Below, in pieces: positions 43,397 to 56,488 of a DNA stretch of 64,000 nt (position 1 is its first letter; the number at the start of each line of letters is the position of its first letter). The stretch comes from Salvator merianae (Eukaryota; Chordata; Lepidosauria; Squamata; Teiidae). The position numbers and the translations under genes are program-made. The notes below the pieces were generated by a model. It had not been told where the DNA came from. It did no database searches and saw only the letters and a program-made list of their open reading frames with translations. The stretch is taken from assembly GCA_003586115.2 (NCBI GenBank), contig QVOM02000112.1:108882411-108946410 (forward strand). The letters run 5' to 3'.

Positions 43397-45290
43397 TGCC
43401 TCCTGGTGCCTTGTGCTGGTCCTCCTCAGTGGCTTCTGAAAGCACTGGAGTATTTAGGGGACAAGAAAATGCAAGCCATCAGCAAGTATCCTGTTACAGT
43501 CACTAAAACTGAATGACCCACCCATGTGTTTTTAGATGCCCATGACTAGGGCCATGAATACTGAAGGTAGCATTTGAAGAAGGTGTTGATTTGATTTCCA
43601 AGATATACTAACGTAGAAACATACTGTAATTAGTTTCAAAACTGCCGTATCTAGCTGGCAGAGTTATTGCTTTTCAAAACCAGGTGTTCTGTGGATATTC
43701 ATAATAGCCTTAAGTTTGGAAATGAGATATATTTTATCACTAAAGTTGAGGAGCATGTGTTGCTTAAACAGAAAGTGAAGCCTACAATAAAATGCTTTGC
43801 TACAGAATGTTCTTTTTCAGTGTTTCGGTTAGCCAGCCATACTTTCTCCCTTAGCTAGGGTATTCAATATTTTGTAAACAATGGACCAGGGAGGAGGAAA
43901 TTAAGTATTGCACTGCATAAAGTTTGTATACTACAGGCTGTTGCTGGCAGTGGTATTTCTGCAATCCTTGGTTCCTACAAGCAGGGCAATACTGTAACCT
44001 CTCTTGTGGCTCAGCAACTCCAGTTTGGCTACAGTTCTGTTTGCATGTGCCAACTACTTTGCTATTGCAGAACAATTTTAACTGAAGAGAATTTCAAGTT
44101 ACCCCAATGTCCCCCACCCCCCAATAAATGATATCTCTTCTTCTTTTCATCTTAGCAGTTTCTGAAGTACTATTTGAAACCTATGCTCCAAGGATAATCA
44201 ACTCCATGGATGCAATTCTACTATTACTGCTGGTTGCTAGAATTAGCTCCTAAACATTCCACATACACACACCTATTCCTTATTACTGTAGTTTTAGGGC
44301 TTATGATAGAGGTTTAGTACCAGAAAATCAGAAGACATGATTCAGAGCTACAATAAAATAAAATTGTAGATAAAGATACAGAACCAGTGGAAAGATAATA
44401 AGCCAGGATCCAATGGAAACCAGAAGGAACTGATGCTGGAGGGCAGTAAACCACAGTTTTTGGTTACTGCACAAGAAACAGGTTCTGCTCATAACTGTCT
44501 GACCACAGCCATTGAGGAGACAGATAGGAACTTTCTGCACTTGCTGGTATTCCTTACCGCAAATGAACTAAGGGCTTCTCTTCTGCATGTTAGTGCAGAA
44601 GACAGGAGGTCCCAGACACTGCTAATAAGCTCTATCTGTGCAGGACATGGCATGGTCAAAAAAGGAAATCCTTGATTTGGGTCGTTGGGAGACCTCAATA
44701 TCAGGTTGTACTGGTGTAGTAGCAGGCTGTACTCCAGAACACAGAGGCATGCAGGAAGCCTGCTTCCATGTACCGGAGGACCGATTTTTGTTTATTCCAC
44801 ACCAAGTCACTGGACTCAATCTGTCATGTTTCACTTAGATAGCTATGATCCAGTTCTACAGAAAAGATGAAATCTTATCATTCTGAAAATGATGTTTTCT
44901 TTGTATTTCCTGTGCTTTCAGTCCCTCCTGCACTTGAGAAAAGCAGGAAAACACAGTGGAAATCGGTCTCGCTGTATGAAAGCCCTCTTTGTGCCTACTG
45001 GCAAATCCTACTAAAAAGCCTCCTTTCTGTGATCTCTCACTCTATTCTTTGTGGAAGCTTATTTTCTGTGTCCTGCAAAATGGCTCTGGATGGCAACATA
45101 GAAGCCAGGGAATGAAAGGTCCTCAGCTGTGTTGTTTTTGCTACCAGTGTTGGTTTGTACTGGGGGAATTTGCTTCCACTTCACACAACTAGGATCTTAA
45201 AGTGACTAGGGTAGGTTTAATGGATCAATTAGTTGGCATGGATTCTGAAGGGAGGGGGAACAAAGAACTGCTCAAACCTGTCTGAAGTTT

Positions 45291-46214
45291 ACTGCATTGT
45301 TTAGTTGGTAAGGGCATGGGAAGCAGGGCCTTGTTACCCCTTGAAAATTTGATTGACAAAGGTAACCCTCTTAATAAAGGCCTTTCCTTCCTCCTCTATC
45401 AGATGCTGTTGGATCAAAAAGTAAACAAATTACAAGCTATTAAGTCTTTATGGGAAGTGGACTGTAATGTTTCTTTAGATCCTGAAAAGTGGGCCTCGGT
45501 GCCAGGATCTTTTTTCCGCTTGTTAAGGTCACAGAGTGATAGAGAATTATCATTAAAAGTATTGTATAGGTGGTATTATACCCCTCTTACTTTACACCGT
45601 ATTAATAAATCTTTGTCCCCGTTATGTTGGCATGGATGCAATGTCATTGGCACATATTTGCATATGTGGTGGAAATGTCCCTCTGTTCGTCGAATTTGGC
45701 TTATGGTACAGTCCTCTATTTCAGATGTATTCTAATGTAACATTTTGCTTTTACCTCTGTTAGTATTTTTGTTTCAGTTTAAAGGATCTCATGCTTATCA
45801 TAAAGACTTGATAAAGGTATTATTAATGGCTGCTAAGGCAGAAATTGCCTTATATTGGAAGTTAGCTGTTTAGCTCTCACAACAGCAATGGGTTACCAGG
45901 GTATGGTCTTCGGCCCTTCAAGAACTTATTGCAGTGCAAAAATCTACAATGCAAGGTTTTGAGGACCAGTGTCAGACTCCACTTACTCAGGAAGCCAGAA
46001 GTTGTCATCAGCTTTGCCCAGTTCCCTCTTATGCTTCAGCTTTTCAAAATAAAAAACTACTACCGTGGTTTCCGCATATGGCTTAATGTCACTGTATTTT
46101 TCATTTCCCCTCTATTGTGTATTCTGAACTGCTTGGCTTGGTTCCATGATGGTTTGTTTTTGACTGTTGTTTTTATTGTGTAATGATGTGATGTGTTATA
46201 AATAAAAATAAAAA
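45291..46214 (+). mobile_element. 5'-truncated L1 insertion
   Basis: A plus frame of about 139 codons covers the L1 ORF2 C-terminus: LSPLCWHGCNVIGTYLHMWW, then KCPSVRRIWL (the C..C..H..WW.C block). It runs into a 3' end with AATAAAAATAAAAAC. Flanking direct repeats (CCTGTCTGAAGTTT and CTTGTCTGGAGTTT) are an imperfect target duplication. Copy 1 has the empty site (5868-5880). Confidence 0.88.
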
Positions 46215-46229
46215 CTTGTCTGGAGTTTC

Positions 46230-48000
46230 AAACACAAAACAATTTTTATTAAGAAAATGTAAAGAAAATATTTTGTTTTCTGAAAACACAATGAAGTCAA
46301 TAGAGGAATGTAAGCTTGTCGCTAGGATCAGCAGTTTTACAGGCAAGGAGAGAGAGGGCTTATAATTAACTTATCACTCAAATGCTGCTTGATACTTCTC
46401 AACTGAAGCCTGCTACCAAACCTGTCTAAGTTCTCTCCCAAAGCTCTCTACTGGTCTAGATTGGCACCTAGCATGCAGATTCCATGTTGCCTTAGTCCAA
46501 AAAATATTGAAGAAAGACTTATTCAGTGCAGCAATTTCCTAATATATATATATATATATATACAGGCTTCTCTGATCTTTAATCTGGTTTTTGATTTTCC
46601 TAATTATCAAATCAGTTTAATTTTTATTCAGTTTTGGTTGACAAGAGTTCCCAAATGTATTAGCGATTTAATATTAAATTTATCTATACATTTCTTTTCA
46701 ACTGTTAGACCTAAGAGAAAAAACAACACTTCTGTTTTTGAAAATTAACAGTAAGCCATGATTACATATTCCAAATCTTTTTGAGAGCATTTAAAAAGAT
46801 GACCATTAACAATTGAAACTTGTCAGGATATGTGTCTCTCTTGCTTCATCCAGTCTTTGGATAGGTTTATTTCTTTGATGATTACTGCTAAAAGTAAAAG
46901 TATTTATATGAATGAATGGTAAAGTCACACTGTGATTTTGGAAGTTATTTTTGGTCTTATATGGCAAGAAATACGGCATGTACTTCTAATCCACTCAGCA
47001 AGGGTCACTTCATACACAGCAGCCATAATTCTGAATCAAAAAGTATTTCACCATCCTTGAAACTGGCAGTTAGCTAGACGAAAGCACATCCATTGCAACT
47101 CAGAGGGCAAAGTGGGAATTGTCCAGCCCCAGTACCACATCAAGGGCCAAGTAAGTTTTCCCTCCTTTTCACAATGCAGAATATTACCTACTTGAAAATA
47201 CTTCCCCAATGCTGTTGCATCTACCATGGGATAAGCAACAGAGAAGAGTTGCCTGTTTCTTTGCTGATCCAGGGTCTTTTCAACAGCTGATAATTGATAG
47301 AATTCACCCGTTCGTATGTCTGATTGGGAAGCGGGAGGATTTCTGATCAGTGGAAAGGTAATCGTCAATTTAGCTATAAAGGAGGGGATATCTCCTGCAA
47401 AGCTGACACAGGGATATTGCCAAGGAAAACAGTGGTAGCAGCATAACAACAGATTCCCTGTGCATTGATGTTATTAACCCTTGGCTGAGGAAACAGCACC
47501 CCTCCCATCATTCTGGCACTGTTATTGCTTTTAGTATGTTCATTTTGTATTTTGCTATAATCCATTCTGAGACCAGAATACCCCGATTCACAAGTTGCTC
47601 TGCTCCCTGGATCCAAAGACTGTTGTCCAAATCGGGAAAGCAAATCTGTCAAATGGAGCTGCATCAAAATCTAATGTGATTCTTCTCACACTGCTGCTAC
47701 TGTCACCCCTGACCGATTTTTCCCTCTCTTGTTCCTGCTCTGGAAGTGTCAAGTGGGGACAATGTGCGGAGATGCTTTTCTCATGCAGCTGCTGGTGGCT
47801 GCATGCTTGGCCGGAATTACCCCTTCTCCCATGCTGGGCATCTCCAGTCTGGGCAGGCAGAGAAGCAAAACACCCGGAAGTCATCTGTAAAATGCATCCA
47901 GAAGAAGCTGTTGCAGGGGGGCAGATTAGAAGCTGATCTAACCCGCTTCCGTCACAAAATCAGACTACTGAATACGTGCACCTGAGTAAATGCTGACGCA
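46230..48000. other. FDX1 copy 2 intron, no gene seen
   Basis: Collinear with 5880-6060 and 7000-8500 of copy 1. It includes a short (AT)n run at 46543-46562. Confidence 0.55.
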
Positions 48001-48154
48001 GCCCTAGCCCGAGGCTTTCTCCTCCAACCCACTCAAGGGCCGAAACAGAAACGAATGAGCAGCTGCCCTGAGAAGTGACTGTGACGGCGAAGCGACTGCC
48101 ACTGCCCCGCTTACCTTAGCCCTGTCGAAGCCGAGGCATGTGGAAAAACCGTAT

Positions 48155-48605
48155 GGGACAGACTATTTTGCAGCTTGAGGAAGACAAAACAAATTGTCCT
48201 TGTCTTCCTCGTCCCCCAGTCCCTTCTGGTCCCAGTCAAGGTGCTTAACATCCAAGGATTTTACAATTATTCTTCCCATTCAAAAAGAAATAACACATAA
48301 GTTGTAAATAACACATATGTTAAAACAAACAAACGTATAACTTAATCTACTTTCGGTGTGAAAAAAAATAACACATCAGCAAAGTACAAGCAAGTTCCTT
48401 TCAGAAAATCTGCTTTAGGGTTAGATAATATGGAAAGAAAATGCTTAGTCGCTTGGCAGGTGTGTTCTCTCATTCTGAAAGTGGTCTGAAGCTGGATTAA
48501 AATCTAGGTGTGAACACAGCCCAAAAACAAGTGCTTGCTTGCCTTTAATACCATCCAAAAGCTGCTGAAGCCCTTTCAGTCTGATAAGGCTGACCTTTCT
48601 AGTGT
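48155..48605 (-). other. Inverted homologue of 10745-11225
   Basis: On the minus strand this block repeats, in the same order as copy 1 plus strand, the 52-bp exon-like block (48543-48594, VSLIRLKGLQQLLDGIK), the MITE (48360-48526) and a final open block ending in TAG (VKHLDWDQKGLGDEEDKDN). The donor at the exon-like block is GC here and GT in copy 1. Confidence 0.6.
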
Positions 48606-48975
48606 TTTGGAGGTTGATTAATGAGACTTATATTAACTTGACATTCCAAAAGCTTTTATTAGGGATGAGTAAATTCTTCAAGGGGGTTTGATTGTCCCAA
48701 GTAATTATTTCTGTACAGCCCTGAAGAAATTGTTGGTCCCATAGTGACAGATGTTGAAATAGAAATCCTGTCTATTTGCAAATTGGAAAAATGTCTTGAG
48801 GGCCCACAGAAGAATTTCATTTAGCACATTTATTTTACCTGTACTGAGTGAGTTATTTTCAATATGAAACTAACCGGTTTCATGCATGGATGAAATCATT
48901 AAACCACATTACAAATTATGAAACCTGAATTTCTTGTACGTTGAGTGTAGCTCAACGAACCTATGAACCTATATT

Positions 48976-50745
48976 GTGCAGGTCCACCCAAGATGGACAG
49001 GTCATAGTGGAGAGTTCAGACCAAATGTGATTCCCCCCCCCCCCGGAGAAGAAAATGGCAAACCACTCCAGCATCCTTGCCAGGAAAACAACATAGATAG
49101 TCATAAAAGGCTAAAACATACAACACCTGAAGATGAGCCCCTCAGGTTGGAAGGTGTCCAATACATTACTGGGAAAGAGTGGAGGGCAATGAAAAGCAGC
49201 TCCAAAAAGATTGAAGTGGTTGGGCCAAAGCCAAAAGAATGTTCAGCTGTGGATGTCATCTGGTGAAATTGGTATGGGTGAATTTAATTCAATTGACCAT
49301 TACATCTACTACCCAGAAACTTGAAGGAACACCTTCTCCTGTATAGTCCTGTCCACTATCTAACATCTTCAGAGGAGACGCTTCTGACAATTCCATCTCT
49401 TTCAGACATCTGTGCTGCTAGAGTCAGAAATAGGGCTTTTCTGTGCTTGCCCCAGATTATGGAACATCCTTTCTTATGGTATATGCTAGACTCCTACATT
49501 GATGAGTTCCCAGCAATCAGAGAAAATATTTTTCTTTACCTGGGCTTTTAGCATCTAATTGTGCCTTGTAGAAAGCTGTGTCTATTCTTTTATTATCTTT
49601 TAATTGTTTATGCTGTTTGTGAATCACCCTGAGATTACAGTATTAGGCAGTATAAAAATGAAATAAATAGGTATTGTGAACAAGAATCTCTCAGAAGGAA
49701 TGAAGTAGCCCGCACAGTAAAAAAAAGACTCGGAAAGGCAGTACTGGGTTACAATCTTAAAAATGACAGAATGATTTCTTTTCAAATCCAAGACAAATCA
49801 TTGAACATCACAGCAATCCAAGTCTATGCTCCAACCTCTGATGCCGAAGAGGCTAAAGTTGCCCACTTCTACAAAGAGCTATGCCACCTTCTAGAAATAT
49901 TACCAAAAAATATATCACTTTCATCATGGGGCACTGGAATACTACAGCAGTAAATCAACAGATGACTGGAATAAACGAAAGTACTAGAAGTGCAAGCTGG
50001 TTTTCGAAGCGACAGAGTAACTAGAGATCAAATTCCTATATTCACTGGATTATGGAGAAATCAAAGGAGTTTCAGAATAACATCTACTCCTGCTTCAGTC
50101 ACTTCACTAAAGCCTTTGTGTGGATCACAACAAATTGTGGCAAGTTCTGAAAGAGAGAGGAGTAACAGACCACCTTATCTGCCATCTGAGGAATTTGCAT
50201 GTGGGTCAAGAAGCAATAATTAGGATCAAACAGGGAAAAACTGATTGGTTCAAGACTGAGAAAGGAGTGTAGCAAGGCTGTATATTGCCAGTCTATTTAA
50301 CTTATACCCAGAGTACATCATGTGCAATGCTGGGCTGAATTAATCAAAAGCTGGAATTAAGATTGCCAGGACAAATATCAATAACCTCAGATATGCAGGT
50401 GGGAAAGAAGAGAGTGTAAAAGCTGGCTTGAAGTGCAACATAAAAAAACTCCTGGATATGGCGCCCAGTACCATCACTTCTTAGCAAATAGAGGGAGAAA
50501 AAATGGAAGCAGTGACAGATTTTTATTTTCGTAGGATCAAAGATCACTGCAGATGGTTGACTGCAGCAACAAAAGACATTTGCTGTTTCGGAGGAAAGCT
50601 ATAGCAAACCTGCACAGTATATTAAAAAGCAGATGAAAGTCCTTTTAGTCAAAGATATGGTCTTCCCGGTAGCAACATATAGTCGTGACAGTTGGACCAT
50701 AAGGAAGCCTGAGCGCTGAAAAATCGATACTTTTGAACCGTGGGG
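48976..50745 (+). mobile_element. BovB (RTE) LINE, decayed
   Basis: The 5' region (48976-49313) is followed, after an interruption, by endonuclease and reverse-transcriptase sequence: LNITAIQVYAPTSDAEEAKV near 49800, then AGFRSDRVTRDQ, a TDWF.TEKGV-like RT block, and FRRIKDH.RWL / VFPVATYS-like blocks towards 50700. BovB elements are abundant in squamates and are known for horizontal spread. Many frameshifts show it is dead. Confidence 0.88.
49314..49677 (+). mobile_element. LINE fragment nested in BovB
   Basis: It reads ARVRNRAFLCLPQIMEHPF, a decayed PRLWN block, and ends AAATGAAATAAATAG. BovB sequence resumes at about 49678, so this fragment inserted into the BovB copy. Confidence 0.65.
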
Positions 50746-50999
50746 CCTGTCTGATGGTTCTACCTCACTTCATTCCCTGGCATCTGTCTGCACTCTCTGT
50801 CAGGTAAATGTCTCAGCATAAAAGAACTGTTGGGGCCAAGGATGCTGGTAGGCTGAGAGTTGCTCAGTGCATCTAGCTTTTTTTTTATTTATTTGTAAGT
50901 CCCTCATGAGTTTCTTCTCTAGCTTCTGATTGATGATGTGGTGGGTCAGTTTCTGCCTCTAAGCTGAATCTATTTCACAGGAGCCTTGTGAGAATAAAT

Positions 51000-52050
51000 T
51001 GAAGGAGTGAAGAACATGTGCTACCCTGAGCTCTTTGGAAGAAAAGCAGCATACAGAAATGCCACAGATAAGCTGACTGTGCATGCACAAAGGTTCGGAG
51101 TAGTCGTGTTCATGCATCACTCCCTCCCTACAGATTTAAATCAGCCATTTTTTAAAACTCTTTATTGTGTTTTTTGCCTCTTTTTTTTTTTTTTGGCTCA
51201 CGTTGTGTGCTCGGTTCCCCTTGAATTATGGCTGTGCTTTTTGTTACCCAAAATGGTGAGCTTTTCAAAGAAATCGAAGGCTAAAAAGCTTATCCAGGCC
51301 AAGGAGTGCAAAAACAAAATGGCGTCTCATTCCGAAATCCCGCCTATGTCACCTTCTTTGGATGGTGCTTCAGCCTCACCTACCAGGAATCTGACTTCCG
51401 CAGGAGGATTCTCTGCTGCTTATTGAACAACTCTGCAAGGCTATTAAACAGGAATTTAGTACGGCTTTCTCCTGAATTAACCACCGGCTTGAATCTCTCT
51501 CCTCAGCCTTATAGAAGCATGAGAAACAGCCTCAGCCACTTTTGACCATACTACTGGGATGAGGCTGGATGTGGATGACCTTATAAGTGAGGTGCATAAT
51601 TTGAAAGAACATGTATTAAATCTGCAATCTCACACCCATTGTAACAATTTCTGGGTCCGTGAGGTCTCAGAGAGGGCTGAGGGGACTGATATGATTGAAT
51701 TTTTGATTAAATGGTGGTCCCCGCTATTGCATGACATAACACTGACCTGCTTAGATTTCTTCTGAGCGCACTGGAGTCTTCGGTCCCGTCATCCCATTAA
51801 TAAACTGCCATGTGAAGTGATAATGGCCTTACACATTTTCAAATAAAAACTCAGCTTTTTCAACAGCTGTCTTGCCGGGATCCCCCCCTCGAGCTAGAGG
51901 GTCACTCTGTTTCTCTTTTCTAAGACCTTGATCCTGAGATTCTGGAACGTTGAAGGGCCTTTAGTAAAACTACTCTGGAGCTTCAAAAAAAAATGGGTAC
52001 AGATACCGCTAGGCTTTTCCTTGTTTTTTACTTATCCCCAGTAACAACGG
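51000..52050 (+). mobile_element. L1 ORF1 region
   Basis: A plus frame from 51253 (MVSFSKKSKAKKL, basic N-terminus) is followed by a coiled-coil-like segment (VDDLISEVHNLKEHVLNLQS). Next comes NNFWVREVSERAEGTDMIEF, the RNA-recognition motif of L1 ORF1p, and a decayed C-terminal domain up to about 52030. Frameshifts separate the pieces. Confidence 0.75.
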
Positions 52051-52912
52051 ACAACAATATAAGGCAGATACACCTGATGAAGCTGTGCAGATCTGAAGTA
52101 AAATTGCTCCTAAGAATCGCCCTTCCACTGACTCTTCATCTACAGCTTCAGCCCTTCCTCTGAAGCTCCTGATCACCAGGGAGCACCTGAATTCGCATGG
52201 CAACAAAAACTGCAGCATGGTCAGCAACCAAAAGATCCTAGATTGTCAAGAGATCACCACATAACTGATATGTTTTTAAGGGATAAATAATCTGCTCCTA
52301 CTTGCCACTGATGGACTAAGTAACAACATGGATATCTTGAAAAGAGTAAAAGGGGGGGGGGAAGGGAAGGAAGGGGAAAAAGTGGGGGAGAAGAAAAAAG
52401 AAAGAGAATAAGGAAAGGGGGAAAAACAAAGCAATACAGAACTTTATTAAGTTGTATATATTTATACATTTATATATATTATAAAAAGGGAGAAAAAATT
52501 GATGTACAGGTTTCACAGTTGTTTCTAAACTTTACATTGAATATTTATTGTTTTGTCTGGTCCGACTTTTTTATTCTTTATATTTCATGTCTCTGATGGG
52601 TGTGCCAGTAAGGCCAATAATCTTAAGGCAAAAAAAAGAAGAAAAAAAGAAAATCTGAATCTGTATCTAGATAGTCAAAGAAAATCTGTATCTGTATCTA
52701 GATAGTCAGTTGACAATTAGGCCTATTAACTTTTAATTATTCTTAGTTAGAACATAGTACTGTTTTGTAGGAAAAACCTTCTCATGAGTCTCCACTTATT
52801 CATTTATTTTATTACAAAAGCAAAGAAAAGATTATATTTGTATATAGACGTATATAGGTGTGTGAATATTTGTCCACATGCTTGTACATATTTATAAAAG
52901 TATGGATGTATA

Positions 52913-52964
<52 letters not shown>

Positions 52965-53620
52965 ATTGGATAGATTGGGGAGATGATTGTTTTTGTTCTC
53001 CTCTTCCTCTTCTCTTTCTCACTCTTTTAGTGTACATGCTTGTATATACATAGACATTCATAAGCTTGCATTTATATATATGTATTCACATATGCATATC
53101 TTTTCCTCTTTGTTGTACACATATTTGTATTTACATAGATGTATATAAGCCTCTATGTATCTATTCATATATACATATATATAATTCCCAAGGTAAATTG
53201 ATAACAGTCTGCAGGGAGGGAGTGGCGTTATTTTCTTTTTATGATTGTAATGTTGAGCCAGCCCCCCCCCCCCCAAGTTTATGTTCTTTGATGGGCTCTC
53301 TGTTGTTTTTGGTAGCGTTTGAAGGACTGTTTTGCTCCAGTCCTCTCTCCCACTTAGGTGCTCTGATTGGATGGGATGAGTTGTTTATAGTTCAGCATAG
53401 TTTATTATTTTGTTTCTGGTTATGGTTGACCACTATTCTCTTTAATGCCTAGGCAGAAAGGAATAGGGAACCTTCAAATATTTTAATTTGATTTTTTAAT
53501 TTGGTTGACTCATTTCATTTGCTTAACCCAGGCTCCAGAGAGCTCACCTTTTTTCTTCTCACATTCAATCTTATTCTTGTCGATTACATACTTCTTAGCA
53601 AATCTCTTGCTTCTTCTCTT
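52050..53620. repeat. Low-complexity region with (TG)n/(TA)n tract
   Basis: A purine-rich G/A tract lies at 52350-52430 and TG followed by TA dinucleotides at 52910-52962. TATATA/CATATA-rich sequence extends to 53190. No gene recognised. Confidence 0.7.
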
Positions 53621-54417
53621 GCTTCTGCCTACGTTATGTCTGTCTCCAGAGGGAAGAGGCAGCCAGGATATAAAGAAGATTCCACAACTGCCTCTTGTCA
53701 TGGCTCACCAGGTGCAGGCAGCAAACCTGGCATAGATTTGCTTATCTGCACATCTGGTGAACTGTATACAAAAGCACCTTGCTGGGAACTTCTGGGAGCC
53801 AGCCAAATACCCACCCCATTTTTTTTTTTTTTGTTTTTCATGTGCCTGCTGGTTCCTGGAAGTTCCCAGTGAAGTAAGTTAATATGCACCTCAACAGATG
53901 TGCAGGTGAGTGGGGCTATCATGGGAAATCCAGTATCACTGCTGGATTTGCTGCCATAGCTTTGCAAAACATATTTTGTACATTGCAGTTGGCATTGCAT
54001 TGGAAATGCTACAGGGATGTCTGGCAATCAAGGACCATGGGGTTTGCTTCATGTCTGGAAATGGCCTATTTTAAGGGCTAAATTTCTTTTATCAAAAAGA
54101 TAAAATAAATAAAGCATAGTATAGCATAGCAAGACAATTTCTCTACAAAACATGGGTTCCTTTTTGAGGGGGGGCGGGGAATTGTCTAGCATTTCTATCT
54201 GGTTAGAGTCTAGGAACAGCTTTACCACTTGCTTTTGTTAGAGCCAGACAGTCATCTAAGTCCTGTTTCCCATTTTCAGCAAAGGCCACAAAAGAGAGGG
54301 GTGAGTGGAGGACAGCACCAGAGGCAAGGCAAAGGGTATTTGGGGAGTCTTTCCAACTTGTACCTGCAGGATTGGGCAATGAGGCAAGTTGAAAGATTTC
54401 ATCTAACATCTAGCCTC

Positions 54418-54735
54418 CTTAAGAACATAAGAGGAGCCTTGCTGGATCAGGCCACAACCCATCTAGTCCAGCATTCTGTTTTCCATAGTGGCCCATCAAT
54501 TGCTTCTGGGCATTCTCAATCAGAATAAAAGGCAAAACCTTCACCTGTACCTGACTCTCTGCAAATGGTTTTACGGACATCCTGCCTGTCTTTCCAACCT
54601 GGAGGCAGTACCTAGACACCCATTCTAGTAGTCATTGATACACCTGACCTCCATGAATCTCTCCAGTCCTTTCTTAAAGCTATCTAGGCTGATTGCTGTC
54701 ACTACCTCTTCCAGTAATAAATTCCATAGACCAAT
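54418..54735 (-). mobile_element. CR1-like LINE 3' tail (minus), copy 2 only
   Basis: It begins AAGAACATAAGAGGAGCC and GCTGGATCAGGCCAC. Copy 1 has the continuous sequence at 13490-13505, so the insertion is specific to copy 2. Confidence 0.8.
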
Positions 54736-55637
54736 GACCCTGCCCATGTACCTGCTCATGTGCTGCCAAGCAGCAAGTATGCTACTTGTAGCTATTAGGT
54801 CTTTTGTCTGATGCTTTCTAATTTCACTTATGAAGAAGGTCTTAGAAGGAAAGCCCTGTTTTCTGCTCTCATACTCAGGCTTCATAGCAATGCCATAGAG
54901 CAGCATTTCCTGCTGTAATAATTGTGCCTTCTGGGTAGGAGAAATAAGGAAGCCCTGATGAGCAAAGAGTACAAACAGGACTACCTTGCATGCTCTTATC
55001 TTACTTGCAACCCCGGTTGCAGATTTCAAAATCTTGGGATGAAATAGTCTTATTCAGCACTGATCTTAACCCTCTCAGTTACATAGGGACGAGTCACACT
55101 CAGCATGCTATGTGCCAAATTTGCACAAGCAGCATATGACGATTGTATTATATCAGGAGCAATTTGTACAAATTCAGAACTTTGCCATTCTCACGCTTAG
55201 ATGGAAAAGCTATTGAAAAGCCTCCTTCATATATTCCGACTTAGGAAGAAACTTGCACTAAAGAAGCGACTTGCATGCAGGAGAATTTCTAAAAATGCTG
55301 CCAGATAAGCATGTCCAAGTTCACAGAATCAGTAGATGTAGCTAAATCCCAGAGATATGGTCTTCTTCATGCTAGCTTTTAAAGTGCAAAGTTTGCACAA
55401 ACTGCCTGCGCCATTTGCATTCTCAGACTGGCTAGCTTTAAGACAGGATTGGACAGATTCATGGAGGACAGGTGTATCAATGGCTACTAGAATGGATGCT
55501 TAGGTATTGCCTCCAGGGTGGAGAGACAGTGGAAGGAAACACTGTTCAAACATGCTTCTTCTTATGCCACTTCCATGAACATCAGAAGCGGCCCCATGGG
55601 AAAAGATCCTGCAAACAAAAAGTGTTGCCTTGCTTAC

Positions 55638-55728
55638 CTTCTTTGTGAATTCTTCCTTAGCTCCAGGACTGGCAGAAGCAGGAGGCCAGAGCAGGCTGGG
55701 TGCAATGCTGGGGACCTGCTCCATTAGC
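55638..55728 (-). pseudogene. ARHGAP20: ARHGAP20 RhoGAP exon C, copy 2 (33 codons deleted)
   Basis: The splice sites are as in copy 1 (acceptor TTTTAG, donor GTAAGC) but the exon is 91 bp instead of 190. It reads RLMEQVPSIAPSLLWPPASA then EEFTKK. The missing 33 codons hold the conserved RhoGAP helix and the NQMTAFNLAV segment. PSLLWPP is closer to the family than the PRLLLPP of copy 1. Confidence 0.9.
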
Positions 55729-56488
55729 CTAAAAGGCACAAAAGCGACTTCTTAAAATGCAAGGCTGCATTGCCAGCCTGTCCTCCCAGGTGGGCCACTA
55801 CACAAGGAAGGATTTGCTGCTGGTTCATGCAAATATCCACACCTTGCTCCTTAAACTCTTTTGTTTAGTCCACATGCATCTCCCAAAATGCAGCCCAAAC
55901 ACAGCTGAATAATGCACAGAGATGCTGCTGCTGCATTCTCTGGTTTCAGATCTGAGTTTTAGAGTGGAGCTTCTCATCGGCTATGCTAGTGGTTTTCCTC
56001 TGCCCAGACCACTGAGTATTGCTACAGGAGTTCCTTGTCCCTTTAGCAAAACAAAGTTGGTTTTTCGGGGGGGGACGGACGGACAAATGTGGTCGATCAA
56101 AGCCTCTGGATTATGCTCATCCAATCAATCAAAACTTTGGAGTTCTGATGAACTTGACTTTGGAAAAATAATCTTGCGGGTGGGCAAACCCACCCAAGGG
56201 AAAGTTTGCCTTCCTCGCCCCACTGCAATGCTTTCCCCAGGATGTCCGAAAGCGTCATGCTCCAACTGCAAGGCGCCTTTTCCGGTCTCGCCCGTGGCTG
56301 GGAGGTGGGATTGCAACACCTGTCTGTGACCCAAACATGTCTTGACTGCTTTTTTCACAGTGTGTGGCTGCACCCTGAGTTCAACATCATGCTAAGAAAA
56401 TAATGGCATTAATGCTCGCAGTTAAACGCAGAGACCAGAACCCCAAATCCTTTGGAAGCCACAGAGGAGCCTAAAGAAGCAATTTTAC

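Larger units (their letters stand above)
41914..48153 (-). pseudogene. FDX1: FDX1 pseudogene, copy 2
   Basis: Exon 3 (42045-41914) and the 3' end of exon 1 (about 48153-48115, donor GTAAGC kept) remain. The exon 2 region is deleted. The exon 1 remnant has an insertion that brings a TAA in frame. Exon 3 has a 2-bp expansion in a TA tract. It cannot encode adrenodoxin. Confidence 0.85.

Noticed and set aside
42583..43516. Several 185-304 codon frames on both strands rich in Arg, Ala, Pro and Gly
   Set aside because: They arise from the GC-rich tandem repeat inside the hAT MITE. All frames are open because stop codons are excluded by composition, and they have no domain or splice support.
47048..47449. 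133-codon minus-strand frame in FDX1 copy 2 intron
   Set aside because: The copy 1 homologue (7560-7990) reads in different frames with stops.
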